Assembly (NCBI RefSeq): GCF_014334135.1
Contig: NZ_CP060497.1
Coordinates: forward strand, 1,054,001 to 1,118,000
Origin: Olivibacter sp. SDN3
Lineage (GTDB): Bacteria; Bacteroidota; Bacteroidia; Sphingobacteriales; Sphingobacteriaceae
Reading direction: 5' to 3'
Length of the DNA stretch: 64,000 nucleotides
The notes below the pieces were generated by a model that saw only the letters and a program-made list of their open reading frames with translations, was not told where the DNA came from and ran no database searches. Below, one piece after another: positions 46,566-56,900 of this stretch (positions within the stretch are counted from its first letter, which is position 1; each line of letters opens with the position of its first letter). The translations under genes and the position numbers were made by a program.

Positions 46566-46604
46566 AATAATAAAGAGGTAATTTTAAGTTACCTCTTTAT
46601 TATT
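46566..46604. terminator. Terminator after SusCD pair 2
   Basis: AATAATAAAGAGGTAA (46566-46581) and its perfect complement (46589-46604) form a 16-bp stem with a 7-nt loop, flanked by A/T tracts on both sides and 14 nt beyond the SusD stop. Confidence 0.9.
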
Positions 46605-46617
46605 TTTATTTTAATAG

Positions 46618-48075
46618 TTAAAGATCAGGGTTTGTTTGTACTTCCCCTACCGGAATCGGGAAAACATAAGAAGACGAGTTAGGACTAATCATCCCTCCTG
46701 CGCCATAAGACGGTATAGCTTGTCCCCTCCTCATCAAATCAGGAGCCCTGAAGCCTTCGCCTAATAATTCGATACGACGTTCTGTTAGAATCTTTTCGAT
46801 CAAGTCTTCGTTGCCTGAGCTTGTTAATGGATTTTCAGCATCAGAGCGCGTATGTACAGCGTTTACCAAAGCCAATGCACGCGCTTGATCGCCCGCCTCA
46901 GCCTCAGCTTCTGCTAAGTTCAATAACACTTCGGCATAACGAATAACAGGAATCCAATCGATAAAAGGCGCTTCGCCGGCCCATTTAGTCAAAATCTGTA
47001 AACCAGAGGCTTCTGCGGTTAATTGCGTTTTACGCGCATCATTCTCTCCCCACTGCGGGTGCGCATAGATACCACCTAAGTTTCCAGTTGTGGTATTAAG
47101 ATAATACTCAATATTACCATTTCCAGTATTATAATAATAACCCATTTGATTCTGTGTTCCTGGTGCATTATTCTCTTCCATAGGCATCGATAGAATATTT
47201 TCTCTATTGTTACCCGCGTAAGGAGTGGCAAATGCAATTTCGACAGAAGTTTCCAGTCCCAAACTTCCGTCAGGAGAGGTAAACGGCGCTGCCGGCGAAA
47301 CAATCTTATTTGCTTCTGCAATAACATTTGGATAGTCTCCCATCGCTAAATATACCCGTGTTTTAAGCGCAATTGCTGTATTTCTGTAAGCCCGCGTTTT
47401 ATCAGCGCTACCACTTTCAGGCAGGTCTGCTTCGGCTTCGTTAAGATCCGTCAAAATCTGTTGATAAACTTCAGCAACAGTGCTCCTTGGTAAGGAATTG
47501 TTCTCTGTATTGGTTTCAGCCTGTAAACGTAAAGGTAAGCCGGGGGAAGCACCGTTGTCTTGTGTATATGGTGTAGCAAACATATGCACCAACGCGTAAT
47601 ACATCCAGGCACGTACAAACTTAGCTTCTGCACGATAGTTTGCTTCCAACTCTGGGCTGACAACGCCTGGGTATAAATCAAAATCCTCCAAGAATTTATT
47701 GACCCGGTTGATGGTCATATACCCCTGTATCCAGAAATTATTAACCTGGGTTGTAGCAGCATCATTGGTATGATTATATACATTTAATCCTGTCACACCG
47801 TTCGTGGTTCGATTCACAAACTCCTCGGCGCGTATATCGTTGTATATAAAATACCGCCCTGCCATCAAGCGCCCATCCTTTGCCGAAGCATATAGCCCGT
47901 GAACATGCGTAAGAATACGTTCAGGAGTATCAAACATATTATCCTCCGGAATATTCAGCTCCGGTCTCAAGTTTAGGAAGTCTTTACTACAGCTCGATAA
48001 GCTTGCCGTAAAAACCAACGTAGCAAAAGAAACCTTCAACAGTTTTCTTGTGTGCTTTCTATATATTGATTTCAT
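46618..48075 (-). CDS. SusD/RagB-family nutrient-binding outer-membrane lipoprotein (pair 2)
   Basis: The 485-residue lipoprotein has a lipobox with C29 (FTASLSSCSKDFLNLRPE). The N-terminal SusD-like domain includes WIQGYMTINRVNKFLED. The C-terminal RagB/SusD part includes YAEVLLNLAEAEAEAGDQ and ILTERRIELLGEGFRAPDLMRRG. It is 25 nt downstream of its SusC partner. It is related to SusD 1 but only at family level. Confidence 0.94.
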   Translation of the reverse strand: MKSIYRKHTRKLLKVSFATLVFTASLSSCSKDFLNLRPELNIPEDNMFDTPERILTHVHGLYASAKDGRLMAGRYFIYNDIRAEEFVNRTTNGVTGLNVYNHTNDAATTQVNNFWIQGYMTINRVNKFLEDFDLYPGVVSPELEANYRAEAKFVRAWMYYALVHMFATPYTQDNGASPGLPLRLQAETNTENNSLPRSTVAEVYQQILTDLNEAEADLPESGSADKTRAYRNTAIALKTRVYLAMGDYPNVIAEANKIVSPAAPFTSPDGSLGLETSVEIAFATPYAGNNRENILSMPMEENNAPGTQNQMGYYYNTGNGNIEYYLNTTTGNLGGIYAHPQWGENDARKTQLTAEASGLQILTKWAGEAPFIDWIPVIRYAEVLLNLAEAEAEAGDQARALALVNAVHTRSDAENPLTSSGNEDLIEKILTERRIELLGEGFRAPDLMRRGQAIPSYGAGGMISPNSSSYVFPIPVGEVQTNPDL

Positions 48076-48100
48076 TATAATATTTTTTTGTTGAATTAAT

Positions 48101-51100
48101 TTAAAATCCTACTGTCAATCCCATGGTGAATGTTCTTGCCTGCGGAACTGAGTTACGTTCAATACCTGAAGATAAGTTCTGATTACCATTACTTGATATT
48201 TCCGGGTCTACACCACTATATCCGGTAATGAGAAATAAATTTTGAGCAGAACCGTAAACTCTTACCGATTGAATACCGCTATTACCAAATAATCTAGTTG
48301 GTAAGGTATATCCTAAACTTATATTCTGAAGACGAAGAAAATCTCCTTTCTCCACATGTTCAGAAATCAGGAACGAAGAACCATTGGAGACATTATCACC
48401 ATAAACAGCACGTGGAATGGAACTCCCGGTATTTTCTGGTGTCCAAGCATTTAATACTTCGGTAGAATTATTCCATACCCTTTGATCTAACAGGCCCGCA
48501 CGCGTTCCGTTATAAATATAATTGCCTCCTGAGAAGGTAAAAATTAAGCCCAAATCAAAAGCTTTATAGCGGAAATTATTGTTAAAACCACCAAACCAAG
48601 TCGGAATAGTATTACCTAGAATCTGTTGCTCAGTAGCGATATTTACACCAGATGCCGGCGTACCATCTAAATTAGTATATGAAGCCCTAAACGTATTACC
48701 GTTAGCATCCACGAACTCTTCGCCACCATGCAAATATTGCACCTGTCTGCCATCAACTGTTTCAAAAATTCTACGCCCATTTTCCGGATTCACTCCCACA
48801 GTTTTTACCCCAAAGATACTAGCCGCCGAATAACCAACGCTCGTAATACTTGTTAACTCTAAGCCAGACGTATAAGCAAGCAACGGTGTACTTTCGTCAA
48901 CTAAGCTCGTCACTTCGTTTTTCAATGTTGAAAAATTCAAACTTGTTGTCCATGTAAAATCCCCTCTGTCAATTGGTGTAGCGTTAATGTTGAATTCAAA
49001 ACCACGGTTATACATTGAGCCAACATTCATCAGTATGGTATTTTCGTTTTCAGTCACCGGATTCGGAATACCTTTCGAAGGTGATTGCGGCACCCCCAGT
49101 ATCATATTGTCTATATCTTTGTTGTACCAATTGGCCTCTAAATTCAAGCGGTTATTAAAGAAACCTACGTCCAAACCAATATTCATCTGTGTACTAGTTT
49201 CCCATTTTAAGTCTTCGTTACCAGCCTGAATGTAGTAGTTTCTGGAAACACCGCCATAAATTCCTGATTGATACAAGTTATAAGCACCGTAGAAATTATT
49301 TAGGTTACCATTACCAACCCTTCCCCAGCTTGCTTTTAACCGAAGATTTGACATCGTATTCGCTAAGTTCGAATTCTTAAAGAACTCCTCGTTAGATATG
49401 GTATAACCGACAGAAGCGCCGCCAAAATTACCCCATCTGTTATTAGGAGATAAGGCCGAGTTTCCGTCCCTACGGTAGTTAGCGCTAATGTAATATTTGT
49501 TATCGTAGTTATAACTTACACTTCCCAGATATGCTTCATAGGCGATTTCATCTATGAAATTCCCGCCGGGCGTATTTTGAAGAAAAACACCTTGAAACTG
49601 ATCGTAAAATGGATCTGCTAGCTGCGCACGATTCGCTCCCCAAGCATCATCTCTTCTTTTCTGTGCATCTGAACCAATTAATAAAGACAGGTTATGTACG
49701 TCAGCAAATGTTTTATCATAAGTTAGGGTATTGACCCAGTTCCAGTTTTCCGAACGAATATTGTTATTAAATGCCTGACCGGTGCTACTCCATCCATCTC
49801 CCTGTAGTGGGTTCCAAAAACGCTTATTCTCAATATTTCTTAAATCCCAAGAGAAAGTTGTACGGAAATTTAAGCCTTCAGCGAGTTTCAATGTAGCTCC
49901 TAAGTTAGCCAATAAGCGACTAGTTTCTGAGGAGTTCCTATCTAAGTCAATTAGGGGATATGGATTTGACCATTGCGCAGGCACTAAGTTAGCACCTCGA
50001 TGGATGGCATTACTTTCCATGGCGTAACTACCATCTGAATTGAACGGTCTTACGTTTGGCATCTGAGACATCGCGATACGGCCCAGACCAGAAGAAGCGT
50101 AAGCTCCACCATCGATGGAACCACTATTCGGCGCATTGTTTTGTGCATTGGTATAGTTTACATTGGCCATCAAATTTAACCAATCCGTAGCCTGATGATC
50201 AATATTCATCCGTGCACTTTTACGCTTGAAAGTATTAGCTTTTAAAAATCCGTTCTGATCTGTCAGTCCCGCAGAAAAATAATACTTTGTTTTTTCTGTA
50301 CCGCCTGATACGGTTAGGTTATGGTTTTGTTGCCAAGCCGAACGGTAAACTTCATCATACCAGCGGGTATCTACTAAAGAACCGTCGTCATAATAGTCTA
50401 AGAAAAACGCACGGCCTTCTTCGTCACGCTGGTTGGCAGGCACCGCATTTGGATTAATCGCTAAGGCGTTGGCCAGTGCGGTGTTTTTATGTGCTACATA
50501 CTGCTCTGCGTTTAACACGTCCTGTAAGCGTATCGCCTGCGTGTTGCCGATCCATCCATCGTAAGTAACGTTGGTTCTTCCTTGCTTCCCTTTCTTTGTG
50601 GTAATCACCAAGACCCCTGCAGCGGCTCTCGATCCATAGATTGCTGCCGACGCAGCATCTTTCAGGATGTCCATTGATTCGATATCTGCCGGGTTGATAT
50701 CCCCCAAAGGGTTATTTGTTGCCGAATTTAAATTCGCCCCATCACGTTGTGTAACGTTATCGGTAGTAATTGGGATACCATCAACCACAACCAATGGAAA
50801 TGAACTCAGCGACAGGGAACTCAAACCACGTACGCGTATAACAGGCGGGTTATTTAAGAGACCGTTCGGTTGCACCACATTTACACCTGTTGCTTGTCCT
50901 GTTAATCCCTGCCCAAAACTCTGAATAGGCATAGATTTGATTACATCCCCTCTTACAGAAGATGCAGATCCGGTAAACTCTTGCCTGCGCTGCGTACCAT
51001 AACCGGTGACGATCACTTCAGACAGTTCAGAAGCATCGAGCGATAAGGTAACGTTTACCGTACTCTCTCCTCCAATTTCCTCCGTGATAGACCGATAGCC

Positions 51101-51328
51101 AATATAACTAAAGGTTAACGTTCTAGCATCGGCCGGAACCGAAATTGAGTAATTTCCTTCATTGTCTGTCTGTGTACCACTAGTTGTTCCGGTCACAACA
51201 ACAGACACACCGGGCAAGCCACTGCCATTCTCTTCAGTTACTTTCCCGCTAATGCGTCTCTCTTGCGCATATACCACTCCTAAGAGCATGGTACACACTA
51301 GAAAGAAACTTAGTAGTTTTTGTTTCAT
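48101..51328 (-). CDS. SusC/RagA-family TonB-linked outer-membrane protein (pair 2)
   Basis: The 1075-residue transporter has a signal peptide (MKQKLLSFFLVCTMLLGVVYAQ), a carboxypeptidase-like domain starting RRISGKVTEENGSGLPGVSV, a plug with AAIYGSRAAAGVLVITTKKG (about residues 230-249) and a barrel ending FTMGLTVGF. It is preceded by leader peptide copy B and a TTG-19-TAnnTTTG promoter. It is partner of the SusD at 46618. Substrate unknown. Confidence 0.95.
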   Translation of the reverse strand: MKQKLLSFFLVCTMLLGVVYAQERRISGKVTEENGSGLPGVSVVVTGTTSGTQTDNEGNYSISVPADARTLTFSYIGYRSITEEIGGESTVNVTLSLDASELSEVIVTGYGTQRRQEFTGSASSVRGDVIKSMPIQSFGQGLTGQATGVNVVQPNGLLNNPPVIRVRGLSSLSLSSFPLVVVDGIPITTDNVTQRDGANLNSATNNPLGDINPADIESMDILKDAASAAIYGSRAAAGVLVITTKKGKQGRTNVTYDGWIGNTQAIRLQDVLNAEQYVAHKNTALANALAINPNAVPANQRDEEGRAFFLDYYDDGSLVDTRWYDEVYRSAWQQNHNLTVSGGTEKTKYYFSAGLTDQNGFLKANTFKRKSARMNIDHQATDWLNLMANVNYTNAQNNAPNSGSIDGGAYASSGLGRIAMSQMPNVRPFNSDGSYAMESNAIHRGANLVPAQWSNPYPLIDLDRNSSETSRLLANLGATLKLAEGLNFRTTFSWDLRNIENKRFWNPLQGDGWSSTGQAFNNNIRSENWNWVNTLTYDKTFADVHNLSLLIGSDAQKRRDDAWGANRAQLADPFYDQFQGVFLQNTPGGNFIDEIAYEAYLGSVSYNYDNKYYISANYRRDGNSALSPNNRWGNFGGASVGYTISNEEFFKNSNLANTMSNLRLKASWGRVGNGNLNNFYGAYNLYQSGIYGGVSRNYYIQAGNEDLKWETSTQMNIGLDVGFFNNRLNLEANWYNKDIDNMILGVPQSPSKGIPNPVTENENTILMNVGSMYNRGFEFNINATPIDRGDFTWTTSLNFSTLKNEVTSLVDESTPLLAYTSGLELTSITSVGYSAASIFGVKTVGVNPENGRRIFETVDGRQVQYLHGGEEFVDANGNTFRASYTNLDGTPASGVNIATEQQILGNTIPTWFGGFNNNFRYKAFDLGLIFTFSGGNYIYNGTRAGLLDQRVWNNSTEVLNAWTPENTGSSIPRAVYGDNVSNGSSFLISEHVEKGDFLRLQNISLGYTLPTRLFGNSGIQSVRVYGSAQNLFLITGYSGVDPEISSNGNQNLSSGIERNSVPQARTFTMGLTVGF

Positions 51329-51335
51329 GTGTTTG
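51303..51335 (-). repeat. 33-nt block shared by all three susC starts (copy 2)
   Basis: Identical to 45927-45959 and 57127-57159. It covers the start codon and the first nine codons of the signal peptide. Confidence 0.9.
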
Positions 51336-51427
51336 TTTGTTTGGGTTAAAAAATTAAATTGATTAAAAAGTAAAGTATATGATTATGGTAAATTTGCTAC
51401 ATAAGGCAAGAATAGGTTTAGGAGACC

Positions 51428-51526
51428 TCATTCACCGGGCTTAATAACGAGCACATACACGCCCAATTGATGTTTTATACGGTATAAACCAGAAAGAATA
51501 GAATGATCGTAAATTTTTCTCATCAT
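51428..51526 (-). CDS. Conserved leader peptide upstream of susC (copy B, 32 aa)
   Basis: This ORF starts at tandem ATGs (51526 and 51523) and ends at TGA 51428, 99 nt before susC. It ends in QLGVYVLVIKPGE. Against copy A the codons differ at nearly every third position (for example CAA/CAG, TTG/TTA, GGC/GGT, CTC/TTA, AAG/AAA, CCC/CCG) while the residues are kept. The position relative to susC and to the promoter (about 218 nt downstream of the predicted start site) is also conserved. The terminal Lys-Pro-Gly-Glu-stop could suit a ribosome-pausing leader; that is speculation. Confidence 0.65.
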   Translation of the reverse strand: MMRKIYDHSILSGLYRIKHQLGVYVLVIKPGE

Positions 51527-52342
51527 AAATCAGCTAAATCCTCCCATATTTTTTACATTCCAAAGTAATTTTGACAGCAAGCGGCTGAGATTCGAAGGAA
51601 ATTTAGGTCACCCACAAGAAATAAGGCACAATATTCTGGAAAACCAATGTTCTTTGCGCCTATTTTTTGCAAAAAAATACGATATCGTAAACTTGCTTCA
51701 ATATTTTTATATTATTTAAGTTTTTTTAAAAAAATTTCTTACTTTTTCACAAAAGTAATCTTTAGCAAATATTTTACAACTTTTTTTTAAAAAATAACGA
51801 AAAAGATCCTTTCACGTAGTCAGAAATAGCTATGTTTTCCTACAAATCGGGTTCCCTTTGTAACAAGCAGGCTTACGGCATTAACGTATTCCAATTGTTT
51901 TTAGCTGCTTTTCACCATGATACAACAGAAAGTGCGTTTATAGCCTACCCAGTGAACAGCATTCCTGATGCCGCAGACTGCTGTAACATAGCTCCATCTT
52001 AAAGGCCAGATATGCCCCGGCAATTATAATACATGTCGATAAGGATTCAAAATCTGCTCGCTTCATAGTACATGCAATGGTAAAACGGATATAATGTGAA
52101 AGTAGATCTGCCCGTAACAAGAGTCCTAATGCTTTAATTAAAAGTATCGGAACTAAAGGAGGAAGGGTTTTGGCAAGTAAGCGCGGGTAACAATTTTGTA
52201 AATATTTGAGCTGATTGTTATTTCTACAGTAATGATCCCGAAAAGCTCACTACGTATTTCAAAATTGATGGTGTAGAATATGTTAAATCTACAGACATAA
52301 AGATACAGCACCCTAAGCCTACGAGACCTTAGCTGTAAGATC
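51527..52342. other. Long 5' leader/promoter region of SusCD pair 2 plus unexplained decayed-looking DNA
   Basis: The first 250 bp are the untranslated leader and promoter. Between about 52084 and 52325 the plus strand has a frame that reads like protein through in-frame stops (EEGFWQVSAGNNFVNI, stop, then ADCYFYSNDPEKLTTYFKI and more, ending at TAG 52329). This could be a gene remnant. No intact gene is supported. Confidence 0.4.
51750..51779 (-). promoter_or_regulatory. Probable promoter of SusCD pair 2
   Basis: On the minus strand TTG (51779-51777) and TACTTTTG (51757-51750) are 19 bp apart, the same layout and distance to the leader peptide as at pair 1. Confidence 0.5.
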
Positions 52343-52410
52343 TGTCCCGTCGTATGTTTGATTTAGCTAATGAGATGATTCATTAGCTAAATCAAACATA
52401 CGACGGGACA
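52343..52410. repeat. Perfect 31-bp inverted repeat with 6-bp centre
   Basis: The left arm 52343-52373 (starting TGTCCCGTCGTATG) and the right arm 52380-52410 are exact reverse complements over 31 bp, separated by GATGAT. It lies 3 bp from the terminator of SusCD pair 3. It is far longer than a normal terminator stem and has no T-tract of its own. It resembles a joined pair of mobile-element ends or a recombination site. Confidence 0.9.
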
Positions 52411-52412
52411 TA

Positions 52413-52450
52413 AAAAAGGCGGTTAACTTTTTGCAGTTAACCGCCTTTTT
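52413..52450. terminator. Terminator after SusCD pair 3
   Basis: AAAAAGGCGGTTAAC (52413-52427) and GTTAACCGCCTTTTT (52436-52450) form a perfect 15-bp stem with an 8-nt loop. It works in both directions. Confidence 0.93.
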
Positions 52451-52468
52451 ATTTACGTTTCAGCTTTA

Positions 52469-53896
52469 TTAATTCACATCCCAGAAAACCTTCTGCCTCA
52501 CATTATCTGCGCCTAATCTCGAGACTGCCTCATTCACATTAGATTCATTCAATGTATATTCACTTGGTGGATATGTTAAACGGTTTGGAATTATACCCGG
52601 ACTTACTGCTCCACTGGCGGGTTGTAAGACAGGATAGTCTAGACGCTTCCATTCGTTCCAGGCATCAAAACCACGATTGTATAACGCAATCCATTTTTGC
52701 GTGCCAATTTTTTGTTGCCAGTTGCCTTGCGCAGTACCATAGGCCACTTCACTTTGAGCGAGATACGTATCTGCTTGCGCTTGTGTTCCTCCCCAATAAA
52801 TGATTGACGCACTTATTGCGTTATTATAATGCTCTTCTGGAGAACCAAGGATTCCCCATCTTTCAGCAGCTTCGGCAAGAATAAATTCTACTTCCGAATA
52901 ATCCATTAATAACGCTTCAAAATCCGGAGCAATCACTTTTGTACTTGGTGAACTGTTGTCCGAATAAACATTATTAGAGCCAATTACACCACCAACATAA
53001 TTTCCATTCACGGAAGTAAAAAATTCTGGTCTACGTGGATCGTCTAAATTATTCAAAACGGTTATAAAAGGTCGTCCTGCAACGTAATCTTGACGTGTTG
53101 TAAACAACGAATTTAAGTTCGCTGATACGGGGTTGTTGTTTGGAGTTGAGGTCTGATAGGCGAAAGCCGCATTGTCGTTATTACTGGTAAATGCAGACGC
53201 GGCAGACGCAGATATTGCTTGTTGCGCAGCCGCCTCATCTATGTCTGCCAAAGTTATAGCTAAACGAAGCTTCAAGCTATGAGCAAACTTTAACCAAGCC
53301 GACATATCTCCTCCATAAAGAAGGTCAGCACTTCCAAAACCCTCGGCGGCAGGGTCAATCTGTTCTATTGCAGCGTCCAACCGATTAAGCAAATCAGCAT
53401 AAATGTCTTCGGCATTGTCATAAGCCGGTTGATTCACGTCAGTAAGAGCCTCATTATAAGGCACGTCACCATAGGTATTAACTAAAGCAGCCCAAGCGTA
53501 GATTGAAGCAACTTCAGTAGCAGCTATTTGATTATTTCGCACATCTTCTTCAATTTCCACATCTTCTTGCGCAATCCTTTTACTCTCAAGCAAATCGTGC
53601 AAAACTTCCCGATAAAACGGATTCCAAAAGTTTTGTTGAATGTTTCTAGTTACGAAATTATACCGTGGCTCATCTTGATAAGTTGTAGCCGTCCATTGCT
53701 GCATCCAAAAGCGGAAAACATTGATGTTCACACTTGGACTCGTCACATTATCGGTTAGTTCCTTTAAGGCGTTGCTAAATAGCGGACCTTGCGGAACTTC
53801 CCCTGGATTTTTCTGGTCAATATTATAATCATCCAGACTTTTCGCACACGATGCCAATAGGATCATTGGTACGATATATATAATAAGTTTTTTCAT
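52469..53896 (-). CDS. SusD-like lipoprotein of the SusD-like_2 type (pair 3)
   Basis: The 475-residue lipoprotein has a lipobox with C17 (VPMILLASCAKSL). It follows the shorter SusD-like_2 pattern (YNIDQKNPGEVPQGPLFSNALKEL at the start; FRFWMQQWTATTYQDEPRYNF; SAWLKFAHSLKLRLAITLAD; EVEFILAEAAERWG; WIALYNRGFDAWNEWKRLDYP near the end). It is 22 nt downstream of its SusC partner. This subtype differs from SusD 1 and 2, so the pair has a different history from its neighbours. Confidence 0.92.
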   Translation of the reverse strand: MKKLIIYIVPMILLASCAKSLDDYNIDQKNPGEVPQGPLFSNALKELTDNVTSPSVNINVFRFWMQQWTATTYQDEPRYNFVTRNIQQNFWNPFYREVLHDLLESKRIAQEDVEIEEDVRNNQIAATEVASIYAWAALVNTYGDVPYNEALTDVNQPAYDNAEDIYADLLNRLDAAIEQIDPAAEGFGSADLLYGGDMSAWLKFAHSLKLRLAITLADIDEAAAQQAISASAASAFTSNNDNAAFAYQTSTPNNNPVSANLNSLFTTRQDYVAGRPFITVLNNLDDPRRPEFFTSVNGNYVGGVIGSNNVYSDNSSPSTKVIAPDFEALLMDYSEVEFILAEAAERWGILGSPEEHYNNAISASIIYWGGTQAQADTYLAQSEVAYGTAQGNWQQKIGTQKWIALYNRGFDAWNEWKRLDYPVLQPASGAVSPGIIPNRLTYPPSEYTLNESNVNEAVSRLGADNVRQKVFWDVN

Positions 53897-53918
53897 TTTA
53901 AAACGCTTAATCTAATTC

Positions 53919-56900
53919 CTAAAATCTCATCCGAACATTAAATCCAAAATTCCTTACTGAAGGATACGCTCCACTTTGAACCCCTTGTAGGTTCCCTGCA
54001 GCCAATCCGGCCTCTGGATCAGAATATGGTACATTTTTGTGTAGAATCCACAAATTTCTTCCTACTAACGAAACATCAATTCCCTTAAAGAATTGCGTAT
54101 TTGCCAACCACCTGTTCGGCAAAGCATATGTTAAAGCTAGTTCTCTCAATTTCACATAACTGGCGTCGTATACGAATCCTGCCTGTGGGTTATTGGCATA
54201 GCCGTAAGGTGTTACGGAATTATCATAAGCCTCTACGCGAATATCATTAGGTGTACCATCCTCTTTTACTCCAGGCAGCACAACGCCACCGCCTTGCGCA
54301 ACTGGCGTACGCACAGGATTACCTAGGTCATTCAAACCCGCTGTTTCTGGATATATACCGGTGGCCATCCCATAATACTGATCTAATGAAAATACACTAC
54401 CGCCTTTCTTGATATCCAGCAAGAACGATAATGAAAGATCTTTATATTTAAAGTTGTTCTGTATCCCTCCAGTCCAATCGGGGATGATATCTCCCAAAAC
54501 CTGATTAGGTTCTGAAAACAAGTAATAGCCGTCTTCACCGACTACACGTTGTCCGTCGCTATACACGTAATCCTGACCTCGAATGGTTCCATATGGTTGA
54601 TTCAAAGTAGCGTTAAGTGAGATACCTCCTTGGAAAGTGCCTAACTGAATATTAGTGTTCTCTTCGTAAAGTTCCACCATCTGACTTTTTACAGTGGCAA
54701 AGTTAAGGTTCAATGTCCATGAGAAATCGTTGGTACGTACAGGTACTACAAAAGCACTTACCTCTACGCCTTCATTCCTTAAGGAACCAGCATTTACCCA
54801 ACGTCTCTGATAACCAGTAGTAGCAGATACTTCAACAGGTATGATTTGATCAAATGAAGTTGCTCTATAATAAGTCGCGTCAAACCCTACTCTGGCATCC
54901 CAAAAATTCATTTCCGCACCTATTTCAAAACTTTTCGTACGTTCGGGGCGTAAGTTGGCGTTCCGTAATTCGGTCGCAATAGACGCCATCGGGTTACCAG
55001 CAAAGATTGTATTGATGGTATAGACATTCAAAAGACTAAGCGCAGGGGCATCATTACCAACCTCTGCATAATTGACCCGGAATTTACCATAACTCAACCA
55101 ATTGGAATCTTTCATCAAATTAGAGAATAAAAAGTTACCCGCAACTGATGGGTACCAATAGACGTTACTACCTTCCGGTAAAGTGGTCGACTGGTCACGA
55201 CGGATCGATCCTTCAACGAAAAATGTTTCTTTATAACCAAAGTTGGCATTTGCAAACACACCATCTACTCCTCTCCGCTCATAAATTTCAACCGGCGCTT
55301 CAATAGGGTTCACAGAATTCGAAAGGGAGTATAAACCCTCATATGATAAACCGCCATTTGTCTGAGCGCGGATGGATGATAAATAGTTTCTACGAATATT
55401 TCCGCCCAAAAGTCCAGTAAACGAGAGGTCATCCGTGATATTCTTTTTGAAATTCAATAAAAGATCATAGTTCGCTTCACTATAAGTTTGATCAAAGCGC
55501 GCATACTCAGGAATTGTTGTGCCACCTATCGCTAAACGTTCTTCTTGGAACTCATTTGATCCATCAAAACTCACACGCCCCAATACATCGAGCCATTCTA
55601 AGGGTTTCCAATTGAGGGTAGCATTACCAAAATAACGGTTCCGCGTATCGTTCTGATAATTTTCATAACGCTCCCAATATGGGTTATTCGAGTAGATAGG
55701 ATTTGTAGCATCGATATTAGCCCAATTCCAAGTGATATTTTTTCCTTCACGATTGTAGGCATTCTCCAAATCTTTTATGTCCACGTTCGTCTGCCACCAT
55801 TGCCTAAAGGTTTGGTTCGGGTTTCTACCATCATATCCTGTTCCAAAACGCCCCAGACCATCGATCTTAGAAAAGTTTGCATTAGCAGCCACCGTTAATT
55901 TGTCTGTGATGTCATGTGAGCCAGAGAAATTAAACATGTTTTTAGTAATCTTACTATTAGGTAATACACCAGTTTCGTCATTTCTTGTGTAACCTACTTT
56001 ATAAGTGGTCTTGTCTCCTCCTCCGTCAATGGTTACACTCTGCATAGAATTTACTGCGGTCTTGTAAAATGCAGAAGGATCATTTTTTGCAGCGACCCAA
56101 GGCGTTGCCTGTCCATAAGTAGGTGATGCAGGGTCAAATGCATCCCATTGATAAACCATTAAATTTGGATCAAAAGCGGCACCGTATGAGGCATCCTCAG
56201 TAAAAGGTGTTACTAAAGCTGGTCCTGAATTTCCAAATACCGTATTATACCAAAAGTTTCCGTCAGGTGAAGGATATCCTTCTTCGCTATATTGATTAAC
56301 GTAACCTGCTCCGTATTCCTTTTGGTATTTCGGGAAAGTACTTTTATCTATACGTCCTATATTTACGCCACTGTTGACGGTTATATTGCTAGAATTTTTC
56401 TTTCCTTTTTTGGTCGTGATCATAATCACTCCATTGGAAGCTCGCGACCCATAAAGCGCAGACGCAGCAGCACCTTTTAATACGTTAATCGACGCAATAT
56501 CATCCGGATTAATATCCGCAGCGGGGTTACCATAATCATATCCTCCACGACCAGTTTCTTGATCAGATGTGTTGGTTGTCTCGTTATTGATTGGTGTACC
56601 ATCTATTACAAATAATGCCTGATTGTTAAACATAACAGATTTGTACCCTCTCATCACCACATTGGTAGATCCCCCCATGGTGCCCGATTGTTTGACTTCC
56701 AAACCTGCTACTTTACCTGATAAGGCACTGGTGAAGTTATTATCTCTAGTACGTACAATATCTTCGCTTCGTACTTCCTGGGCAGCATAACCCAATTCAT
56801 TTCGATTACGTTCGATACCCAATGCAGTCACAACAACTTCGCTTAGGGCTTGTGCATCTTGAGATAATTCAACATCGATTTGGGTTTGGCCTTCTATTTC

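Noticed and set aside
51938-52120. 60-codon minus-strand ORF in the region upstream of SusCD pair 2
   Set aside because: It has no ribosome binding site, no recognisable domain and unlikely composition, and lies in DNA without other coding signs.
52084-52325. Stop-codon recoding (for example selenocysteine) to explain a frame that stays protein-like across TGA
   Set aside because: There are also TAA stops in the same frame, no start codon or recoding structure, and no selenoprotein family match; decay or chance is more likely.
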